64,000 bases of DNA from Lujinxingia litoralis (GTDB lineage Bacteria; Myxococcota_A; Bradymonadia; Bradymonadales; Bradymonadaceae), in contig NZ_QHKO01000011.1 of assembly GCF_003260125.1 (NCBI RefSeq), forward strand, positions 62,001 to 126,000, in the 5' to 3' direction. Under the pieces are notes generated by a model. It worked only from the letters and a program-made list of their open reading frames with translations, searched no databases and had not been told where the DNA came from. The translations under genes and the position numbers were made by a program. This document shows, in pieces, positions 8,584 through 17,900 of the stretch (position 1 is its first letter; each line of letters starts with the position of its first letter).

Positions 8584-10423
8584 GATGAACCCATTAACCT
8601 TTGCTGATATCCATTGCCACCCAACCTTCTACGCCTTTAACCGGCTGCGCAACTCTGCGCAGGAGCACGACCCGGCGCGCTTTCAGCCCTGGGTGGAGCT
8701 GGAGAGCCACCTGGAGCATCAGCGGGCCGGGGAGCGGGCCTCGGACTACGTGCAGTCGAACTTTGCACGCATGAAGGCCGGCAATGTCCGCCTGATCTTT
8801 GCGAGCTTTACCCCGATTGAGCGGGGCTTCTTTATCGGCAGCGGCTCCGGCGATGAGCGCCCCTTCCCCGAAGAACTCCGGGCCTGGCTACGCCTGGAGC
8901 GACCCGCCCAGGCCATCGCCGAGCTGCTCGCCGGCGACGTCGAGGGCGCGGCGAAAAAGGCCCTGGGCTTGCTGCGCAACGATGGCCCCCTGCGCCAGCT
9001 CGTGCAGCGGGTGGTCATGGGCTACGACGCGCCGCGCGTGGCCCACATGTCCAGCTCGGCCTACGACTACTGGGAGGAGTTGCTGCGGGAGTACGACTTC
9101 TTAATGCGCGGCGCAGGCACGCGCCAGCAGGTGGCCTTTGAAAGCGCCCGGGGCCCCCGTCAGATCGAGGGCTCCTACCGGGTGGTCACCGGCGAAGAGG
9201 ACCTGCGCGCGGTCCTGGAGCGCGACGAAGACGACATGGCCGTGGTGCTCACCATCGAGGGGGCCCACGTCTTCTCGGTGGGCCGCGATCTGGGGCCGGT
9301 GAGCCTGGAGGTGATGCTCGAGCGCATCGAGGCGATGAAGGCCTGGGAGCATCCGGTGCTCTTTTTGACCCTGGCCCATCACTTCGACAACCACCTCTGC
9401 GGCCACGCCCACAGCCTGGTCGATGCCGCCGATCTGATCATGGATCAGGAGGCTCGCCTCAACCAGGATTTCGACCCGGAGCGCGGGCTTAAGGTGGTGC
9501 GGGAGCTTCTGGACCTCGACGAGGAGCTGCGCGATCGGGGCGGCCGACGCATCCCGCTGGATGTGCGCCACATGAGCGCCCGCGCCCGTCAGACCTACTA
9601 CCGGGAGGTGGTCGAGCCCTACAACCGCTGGCACCAGGAGCAGCCGGCCGCCTACCGCGCCCGCTACCCCAAGATCCCGGTGGTCATGAGCCACTCGGGC
9701 TACGCCGGGGTGCCCTCCCTGGCGCAGATGATCGCCGACGAGGACCACGAGCACGACCGCTGGCATCGCGGGCCTTTTTACGCCTGGAGCATCAACTTAA
9801 GCGATGAAGACATGCGGGTGATCTTCGAGTCCGGGGGCCTGGCCGGCATCAACCTGGACCGGCGCATCCTGGGGATGAAGCCCGGCGATAAGCTCGAGGA
9901 GGCGCTGGTGCCCGAGGTGGTCCTGCGTCAGATTTTTGCCCTGGTCGACGTCGTCTTTCTCGACGATCGCTACTCCCCGCAGGAAAAACTCCGGGTCTGG
10001 GATCATATCTGCCTGGGCACCGACTTCGACGGCTTTATCCACCCGATCCAGACCTGCCCCACCGCCGCCGAACTCCCCGCGCTGGCCGAGGCGTTGCGCG
10101 AGCTCCTGGAGCGCCACAAACACACCCGCGGCATCGCCGAGATCGGGGTGGAGCAGATCCTGGAGAAATTTGCCTGGAAGAACGCCTACGCGTTTGCGCT
10201 TACTCATCTGCCGGCCGCCGCCGGGGCCGCCCCCGCCGGGGAGGCGCCGACCAACGAGACGGCCCCCGGAGCTGACCAGGCGTCGAAGACGACCCGGGCC
10301 CAGACGACCAAAACCACCAAAAAAACTAAAAAGACCAAAAAGACCACGCGCACCGCGAAGGCCGCGGCAAGCCCCTCCACCGGCAGCGTGAAGCCCCCCG
10401 AGAAGGAAAAGAGCGATGCTTGA
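8582..10423 (+). CDS. M19-like (membrane dipeptidase/renal dipeptidase) metallohydrolase with basic tail
   Basis: This is a 613-residue protein with the TIM-barrel metal motifs of the M19 dipeptidase superfamily: DIHCHPTF at 9-16, TIEGAHVFS near 222, LTLAHHFDNHLCGHAHS near 262, VVMSHSGYAG near 364 and GTDFDGFIHP near 481. Classical M19 enzymes are 350-450 residues, so this is a long divergent form with inserts. The last ~60 residues are low-complexity and Lys/Thr-rich (KTTKKTKKTKKTTRTAK), like nucleic-acid-binding or disordered tails. No signal peptide is evident. GAGGA lies just before the double ATG. Its end overlaps the next gene by 8 bp, suggesting translational coupling. The substrate is unknown. 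Confidence 0.78.
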   Translation: MMNPLTFADIHCHPTFYAFNRLRNSAQEHDPARFQPWVELESHLEHQRAGERASDYVQSNFARMKAGNVRLIFASFTPIERGFFIGSGSGDERPFPEELRAWLRLERPAQAIAELLAGDVEGAAKKALGLLRNDGPLRQLVQRVVMGYDAPRVAHMSSSAYDYWEELLREYDFLMRGAGTRQQVAFESARGPRQIEGSYRVVTGEEDLRAVLERDEDDMAVVLTIEGAHVFSVGRDLGPVSLEVMLERIEAMKAWEHPVLFLTLAHHFDNHLCGHAHSLVDAADLIMDQEARLNQDFDPERGLKVVRELLDLDEELRDRGGRRIPLDVRHMSARARQTYYREVVEPYNRWHQEQPAAYRARYPKIPVVMSHSGYAGVPSLAQMIADEDHEHDRWHRGPFYAWSINLSDEDMRVIFESGGLAGINLDRRILGMKPGDKLEEALVPEVVLRQIFALVDVVFLDDRYSPQEKLRVWDHICLGTDFDGFIHPIQTCPTAAELPALAEALRELLERHKHTRGIAEIGVEQILEKFAWKNAYAFALTHLPAAAGAAPAGEAPTNETAPGADQASKTTRAQTTKTTKKTKKTKKTTRTAKAAASPSTGSVKPPEKEKSDA

Positions 10424-11225
10424 GCAGACCCCCCCACCCCAGAACTGGCTGATCCTGCGCGGCCTGGCCCGTGAGCAACGTCACTGGGGCCCCTTTATCG
10501 AGATTTTTGAGGCGAAGGTCCCCGGCTCCCGGGTCCATACCCTGGATCTGCCCGGGGTGGGCACCGAGTGCGACCGCGAGAGTCCGGTGACGGTGGCCGG
10601 CATCGTGGGCGATATGCGCGAGCGCCTGGCCGCGCTGCGCGCGCTCCACCCCGGGGGCTGGGGGCTGCTCGGCGTCTCGCTGGGCGGGATGGTCACCATG
10701 GAGTGGGGCCGGCTGCATCCCGAGGATTTTGCGCGCCTGGTCGTTATCAACTCCAGTGCCGCTGACGTCAACGGCCCCCTGCGCCGCCTCAACGCCCGGA
10801 TTCTCCCCGACATGCTCCGCGCCATGGTCGACCCGGACCCGGTGGAACGGGAGCGCCGCATCCTGAACTTCACCTCGGCGCTGATTCAGGAAAAAGAGGT
10901 CGTCGCCCGCCAGGCCGCCGAGTTTGCGCGCGACGCCCCGATCCGCCGCCGCAACGCCCTGAAGCAGCTCCTGGCCGCGGCCACCTTCCGGGCCCCCGGC
11001 GCGCTCCCGGTCCCCACCCTGGTGCTGGGCGCCGGGGGCGACGCAATGGTCGCCCCGAGCTGCGCCTGGCACCTGGCCAAACGGCTCAACGCCCCGCTGC
11101 ACATGCACCCGACCGCCGGCCACGAACTAACCCTCGACGATCCGGAGTGGGTGGCCCATCAGGTCGCCAGCTGGTGCCGAACGTCCCAGGACGACGCCAG
11201 CGTCGTCGCTGCGTCGTCGCGGTAG
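10416..11225 (+). CDS. Alpha/beta hydrolase with repeat-derived C-terminus
   Basis: This is a 269-residue alpha/beta hydrolase. Seen: the nucleophile elbow GVSLGGM with Ser88, an acid candidate at GGDAMV (Asp209) and the catalytic histidine in TAGHELTLDDPEW (His236). The oxyanion side is around LRGLAREQRHWG near residue 15. The fold is complete by about residue 253 (VAHQVASW). The last 16 residues and the TAG stop are encoded inside the ~108-bp dispersed repeat that begins at 11175, so the native C-terminus has probably been replaced. The start overlaps the M19-like gene by 8 bp, so both are likely one operon. Substrate not predictable. Confidence 0.8.
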   Translation: MLEQTPPPQNWLILRGLAREQRHWGPFIEIFEAKVPGSRVHTLDLPGVGTECDRESPVTVAGIVGDMRERLAALRALHPGGWGLLGVSLGGMVTMEWGRLHPEDFARLVVINSSAADVNGPLRRLNARILPDMLRAMVDPDPVERERRILNFTSALIQEKEVVARQAAEFARDAPIRRRNALKQLLAAATFRAPGALPVPTLVLGAGGDAMVAPSCAWHLAKRLNAPLHMHPTAGHELTLDDPEWVAHQVASWCRTSQDDASVVAASSR

Positions 11226-11283
11226 CTAAAGCTACAGGCTTCATCCCTGCCTCCTTGCTGGGCGTGCGCCCTGTGGCGCTCGG
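11175..11283 (+). repeat. ~108-bp structured dispersed repeat, locus 1 (single copy)
   Basis: This is one diverged copy of an element also present at 24503-24717 and 31997-32320. It holds three hairpin cores: CGACGC/GCGTCG, GTAGC-TAAA-GCTAC (GTAGC-GTT-GCTAC in the other copies, so the loop changes while the stem stays) and ATCCCTG on the 3' side. It ends GCGCTCGG, complementary to the CCGAGCG start of the other copies. It begins inside the hydrolase gene and provides that gene's stop codon. Confidence 0.8.
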
Positions 11284-11312
11284 ATCGGGAGCCGTGCGGG
11301 GTGGAAAGACCG

Positions 11313-11480
11313 GCGACCGCGGTACACCTGCGATTCGCGGTCAAGAATCAGGCATGTACGGCGGTACAGGGGCGATTCTTGGGCAAGAAAGGGTGATGTA
11401 CGGCGGTACAGGGGTGTTTCTTGGGCAAGAATAGGGTGATGTACGGCGGTCAGGGGTGTTTCCCTGGGGATAGTGGCGTT
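11313..11480 (+). repeat. Tandem 42/43-bp hairpin array, locus 1 (about 4 units)
   Basis: Four units start near 11313, 11355, 11397 and 11440 (spacing 42, 42, 43); the first is degenerate. A full unit has two short hairpins, TGTAC-GGCG-GTACA and TTCTTG-GG-CAAGAA. A related pair of units follows the repeat block at locus 3 (32349-32432) at the same distance, 29-30 bp after the ~108-bp element. The change from 42 to 43 bp breaks any reading frame, which argues for a non-coding role. Confidence 0.8.
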
Positions 11481-11485
11481 TTCAT

Positions 11486-11515
11486 GAAAAAAACCCGCAG
11501 GGTGTTCCCTGCGGG
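11486..11515. terminator. Hairpin with A-tract on the + strand, terminator-like
   Basis: A-tract then CCCGCAGGG-TGTT-CCCTGCGGG. The stem is 9 bp and the A-tract becomes a T-tract when read from the minus strand, so it looks like a terminator for leftward transcription, although no leftward gene is recognisable here. The rest of 11516-11986 holds no gene I can support; it becomes AT-rich from about 11750 and must contain the promoter of the RHS gene. Confidence 0.5.
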
Positions 11516-11986
11516 GGGGCTGGTGTTTGGGGGGCAGACCTTGGCGAGTGGGCCGGCGTTTATGGGGCAGGTAGGTGTTGGTGCGGGCTCGGCCGGGGTA
11601 GTCGCGGATAGAATAGTGATGAGGAAGGCAAGCGCTCCTCATTCGGAGGGGCACGATGGGGCAGTAAATACTAGGGGGAGGGCGCCATCGGCGTTGTGCC
11701 CTCCATCACTCCTCTCGCGTTGCATCCATCCTGATTCGTCAGAATAGCCTTCACGCGAAGGAGGGCTGAAAAATAGTCAATCCGGAGGCTTGCTGGCTAA
11801 GGTTTTGTTCATCATCCCACTGGATAATCTTAGTGAGATGACGTTTTTTTGAATAGGTGCAATACCTTGCAGGAGGGTGGTCCTTGTTCTGGGACTCGTT
11901 TTAAAACCTATGGACATTTGTGAAAAATTTTAATAATGCTGAAAGGAATAAGAAAATAATCCAACCTCGACCGTCCCGAGGGCTGT

Positions 11987-14900
11987 ATGTCGTACCGAAT
12001 TCTCTTTTTCCTTGTTTTGCTTACGTCGTTTCTCGCTACGTCGGCAGTCGCGCAGCAAACAACTCCGCCGGCGCCCACCATGCCCGCGGAAAATATTGCC
12101 ACGATTGGTGTGGAGGAGTCGATTGTAGCCCTTTCGCAGGGGGAGGAAGCGCTGACGCGCACGGTAACCATCATTCCTTTCGAGACCTTCGCGTACCATT
12201 TTTTGTTGACGCATTGGTATTTTGATGAAGGAGGGGCGCAACTTCTTGGGGATGCGTTTCCTGTTCGATTCGATGAGGCACCTCTTAATCTTCTCGACGG
12301 CGTTGCTGAAACCAATGCGCTTCTTAATGATATCGTCGTAACGGGGATCGAGTTCGACTACTACGGACCGGAACCACCGTATGAATCTGTATGGTTCAGT
12401 GGCACAGAGTTCATCGTCACGTTTGATGCCGCATGGGTTCCCGGGTCAAACCAGACGCGCGTGGAATCACAAAACTTCATGTACGTTCACGCCGATCTTG
12501 CGGGCATATCGCCATGGGTAGGGCATGGACAGGTAGATGGGGTTACTATGCACACCACTGGCCTTCGGGGAGTGGGGTTGGGGGAGTGTTGTACGCTCAA
12601 CAGCAACGCACCGGGGATCACAGGGATAGAATGTGGTCTTGTTCCCGTTGGGCCGTCCGGCTGCCCCGACGATCAGCCGGATTGTATGTTCACGCTCCCT
12701 ATCGAAACGGTCTCGATTCCAAACACCGGAATCGACTTCAACTTTCGAAACGGAACCTACATTGATCGAACTCAAACTCCTCCATCGAGTTTTGGTGGGT
12801 GGGGTGCTTCGCATCCCCGACATGGCGGTCGACCAATTCGCCCTGTGCATTCCCTTCCTTCCTACAATGAATTTTCAAATAAGGGCGTGAACCCCATTCC
12901 GCTGCCTGTGCCGCAAAAAGAAGTGGCCTGCCAGATATGCACGGTTGTCGACCTCGCTCGGTGCATGGAGACACCGACTCCTCAATCGACTCCATTTATC
13001 GGGGAGGATTCGTGTGCGCCCAACAAAAGCGGCATCGATCCGCTCTGTGCGCGTATTGGTGGCGCGATGGGCTCGCTACCCGCGCAATGCGGAGGCCTGG
13101 GAATCGGGGAGTTCGTCAATACTGCCGGGTGTTTTGGCCCTACATCGTCAGGGGTCTCCGGTAAGCTCACAACTGGTCTGGGTGGATCCTCGCTCACTGT
13201 CGATAAATGCGACGGCTATCCCGTTCCTGAATACTGTAATTATGTTGATGGAGAAGCCCCGGGATGTTTTTCTCCTGAGGTAGAAGATGATGCAAACCAG
13301 TTCTGGATCGACCATGTGATGGGATGTGCATACGGAAACCCCGGACCCGATGTCGCCTGTTACGAAAATGGCGCTTGTCACAGGATGGCGCCCGGGGTCG
13401 TGCGATGCGTTCATTGTAATGACGATGGCCATTGCCGTGAATCAATACTCAGAGACGCGCTGGCAGCGGATCCGCGAGAGTCAGGTGACGAGTCAAGTGA
13501 AGGAGAGGGCGAAGTGAAGGATTTCTCCTACGAGGGGATGGATATCCGTGCCTTCGAGGAGTATGACGAGCCAGACTACAACTCACCGGGGGAGGGTGGA
13601 GATGGAGATGATGCAACAGAAATCGCTGGATCAGGTAATGGTAATGGTAATGGTGATGGTGATGGTGACGGAACGGGAGAAGGGCCCGGAAACGAGCGCG
13701 CTACGGACGGAGACCCCGTTTTGCTGGGCAGCGGGGGGCTCGAGGATAGAATTGTAGATTTTGTCTTCGATGGCCAGGGGATAGATCTTACTTTTGAGCG
13801 TACCTATCGATCCAAATCCGATTACCGAGGAACGATGGGGAGCAACTGGTCGCATAATTATGACGTGAGAATCGTCCCCATTACCGAAGCGAACGCCCCG
13901 GATTGGATTGCGCCTTATTGTACGAAAAACCTCATTTCTCCTAATTGCATTTTGTATGAGGAGGGAACGGAGGGGACCCGGATATTCTATCGCGATCGCG
14001 GGCAGGCATCCCAGACGATCTATACTCCTCAGGCTGGAGACACCAGCACGGTGATCGCGACTAAAGATGGCTGGAAACACCGGACAAGTGACGGCACCAT
14101 CCGTACCTTTGGAAAGTACGGTTATCTCGAATCGATTGAAGATCGATTTAAAAACAAGGTGACTCTCGAATATGAGTTCACCCCCCTCGGCGCGCTTTAC
14201 CATACGTATTGCAACGCGCGGGATCGCGAAGAGATCAATCAACAGGAAAACTACGACCATCGTTTTTGTGATTGGCTCGCGTATTCTCTGGGAGATTTGG
14301 CTGAGCTCGACGTAAGTCCGGACGGCGTGCCGGCTACCGTTGTTGTGGGAGGAGAAAATGTACCCGTTATCGATACACCAGAATTGCCTTGTGGATCATT
14401 CGGTAACAGAGCAGCCCCTCGTAAGTCTTGTTATCCTATGGTTCATAATCTGGCGCAGGCAGTTGAATACGGTGAGCGTCTCCGTATGATCAGCTTCATC
14501 CCGGAATCGGTGCAGGGAACGCATATGATGCGACCCACGCGAGTTCGGGACGATCACGGCCGAGAGTTGACTTTCGAATACGAGGAATCTCTGCCACCAA
14601 GCAGTAATACTAATGTTGAGAATCTCTTTCGTTATGGATTGCTGAAGGCGGTTTCCGGGCCGAAGGGAACCAGGCTGGAGTTCGAATACAATCGGCCGGA
14701 TAGTTCAGAGTATCCGGCGCGACTGGCCGATATGTATTTGACGGGTGCATTCCGTGCCGACACCGAGCTCCCGGGAAATACCGAACGTACCCTGGAGTAC
14801 AAATATCCCTGGAGTGACCAAAGCACGTTCTGGACTGCGACCGAACTCGAGGACGTTCGCGCCGTATACGGAAATTATTATAGCAGCATACGTGGGTGTA

Positions 14901-17900
14901 CAATGACGCCGACGTACGCTGGTCAGGTGCAAAATGCGGTGTCACAAGATACATGCTCCGTTGGCTCGATTGGTGGTGGCGGAGGAACGTCTTCTACAAC
15001 CCCCGGAAATCCCTGCTTTTTAAGAGAAAGGTCAGCTCAAAATTATCTGGCTGGCCTTGCTGATAACATCATTCGGGTTGTCGATACGGGGCATGTAGCG
15101 ATCGAAAACTCTTATGAAACGGATTTTTTTCACAGAAATTTTGATCGCGTTATCGAACAAAAGTTCGGCGGAGTATATGTTTCGGCGCCTCCCAGTAACT
15201 GGGTGACGGGTTTTCCCTCATACGGATTTGAATACTATTCGGGACTCGATAATCAGATGTTGTCCCATCCCGCTGTGACGCAGTTCTTTGGGGATATTGT
15301 TCAGGAAACCCTGGTTGATCAAACCTTCTGCACCACCAGTACCGATCCTGCATGCATGACGGAACTCCTCATTCATGAAGATCCTGTTCCCTTTACGACA
15401 TGCAATTCGGAAACATTTGAGCATCAATCACAACGCTGTAGTATCGCCCATTCCTCGCCATTTTGGATGGCGTTGCCCGGCGCCAATCCCTTTAAATACC
15501 ACGAACGTGATCCTGCCCATGCTGGTGAAATCACGATCACGGCGATCCCGTGCTCGACGATTGCGGCAAAGAACGTGGGAGATCCCACGCATAACGGACT
15601 TGTTGCTCATGTTGAAATGAATCCTAGCATCGGCGACGGTTTCCCCTTTGTTCCCTTTCCCGGTTACTCGTCATTTTATACTCAAGGATCTAGAGAGCGA
15701 GTGGGGGAGGACGTAAATCGCGTATGCGAATGGGTGAAGACCGTGAACCGCGATGGCATTGAAACAGTGCGGGGGTTGAATTATCGGGGACAGGTTGTTC
15801 TCGAAACTACCCCGCGAAATGTGAATCAAGATCAGTCATACGTAGCCATCAGGAATAAGTATAACTCAGACGGTAATCTGATTTACGAATCTGAACTTCA
15901 TGATGAAACTCTTCAGTATGGGTATACGTTATATCATTATGATAACGACTGGGTGGACGAGGACGTGGTGCCCGGGGTAGTGCAGGGAGAAGATCAAGAC
16001 GGTAATGTGTTCTATCTTCCGGTGGACTATCATATACCGCCTCATGTCGTAGAGCCGGGATACTGGACGCGAAGAAATAATGTCAAAGAGGTTCAAATAG
16101 TGCTTGAATCTCCGGCTGCCTTGGAGATGGGTGGCGGAACTCTGGCGCATGTTAAAGAGCGTCGAGTTCAGTTCGAATATGAGCCGCTTTTTAATCAAGT
16201 TAGCTCAATGAATGAATATGCGGTTACGGATACCGATGAGTGGATACTCGCCCACCAAGAGGCCGTAGATTACGACTATCAGGAGGCAGGGCTCGTGGAT
16301 GGCCAGGGGAACAGTTCTGCGCTGGCCAATTACATGATGGGTCTGATTGCCTGGGGTTGGGACTTCGGACATCAGGCAGTCATCGAAGTGGATCCCACTA
16401 CGTCGGAAGAGATTGTGGTGGGATATGAATTGAGTTCCGATCTTGAGATCAGAGGCGACTTATCCCAAGCTGATTACTTACGAACAACACAATTTACGGT
16501 GTCCTTAGGGGAAGGAGATCTAAACGGAGATAATGTTGAGGGAGGTATAGGGGATACGTTACTCGGACTTCCGGTGCGCAGAACGATATATCCCGTAGCA
16601 GGAGTGGTGTCCGGCGAACAGGCCCGTGAAACCAAGTATGCCTGGTCAGAGTTTGGTAAGCTTATCCGTGAAGAGAAAGACTCTGGACAAGTGATACAGC
16701 ACTACTACTACCCCAAAGGCGAATTTGGTGCGGGCGCTGGCGAGCCGGATATTAGTGTGTTTGACAGCCACGCGCAGAGCCGAGGCCTGAGGGGGCGTAC
16801 GGAGTACACAAATTGGAGTAACGACGATTATGAAACTACGCTGGATGCAGAGCTGGAGTCCCGTCGGTGTGGAAGTCTTCAGGGCCCCTTCGCATTCATA
16901 TTGCCGCAGGGGTGTTCGGAAGGAACGGGGTATTCAACGCTCTTAAATCTCGGTGTGAAAAAGAGTGTTTTGCAAAAGGTGCTTAATGGTACCGGGAGAA
17001 CATCTCATAAAAGCTACAGATATGACCTTAAGGGAGATGTCGTTAAAGAGTATCGTCCTGAAGGTGTGGTGACCATATCATATAATGGTGATCGATATCC
17101 CGTAGCTGTGTCGCATCCTTCGAAGGCGATCACCGCGATTGCCTACACGCCTAATGGCTCGGAGGTTCGTCGCGCGGTGATTGAATACGGGCCGAATAGC
17201 CCTCTCTCCGATCGACGAAGGGTCGTGGATCTCTATGGAAAGCCTTTGCTGGAAGGCGAGGCGCGGGTAAGTGGTGGATGCGATGTGGTGTTCGATGGCT
17301 TGCCAGAAACGGTGGTGGATGAGTCTATGGTGGCAGGCGTAGATTTATATGCCTATGAAGACTGTAGACTTTCCCGTTTTTCGTACACCGGGGAGGGGCG
17401 CCTTGCCAGTGAAGAAAGGGGCGGGCTGGTATCGGCCTATCTTTACAACAGTCTGGGATCTGTTGTGTCATTCGAGGAGTACTCTGCAACTTCCTATAAT
17501 GGTCGAATTTCCGGAAAGGTGTTCACAACTGAGTATGATCTTAACCAGAATCCAGTGTACCAGGGGGTAACGGGATATGACGGTACGTCTGAGTGGGAGC
17601 TTTACTCATACGATTCTGCCGGAAACCTCATTACCTATCAGGACCCACGGGGCAGTATCTGGGATATGAAGTATTCCTATAAAGGTGAATTAGTAGAGAG
17701 GGCTTTTGCCGGCAATATATACGGGAGCGATAATCTCACGAGTGAATCACGCTTGAGTTACAATGGTTTTGGTGAGCTTGTTCAAGAACTTAAGGATGGT
17801 CTCCTAGAGCGTCAGGTTCTTCGTCTTCCTGATGGGCGTCCTTATGGTATTCGCACCACGGGAGAAAGCGATCAATGGTTTACCGGCACGTATGATGGCT

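Noticed and set aside
11241..11654. Minus-strand open frame with repeated PLYRRT...LAQE peptides
   Set aside because: It is a by-product of the 42-bp repeat units; the frame is not kept through the 43-bp step, and no ribosome site or other family signal is present.
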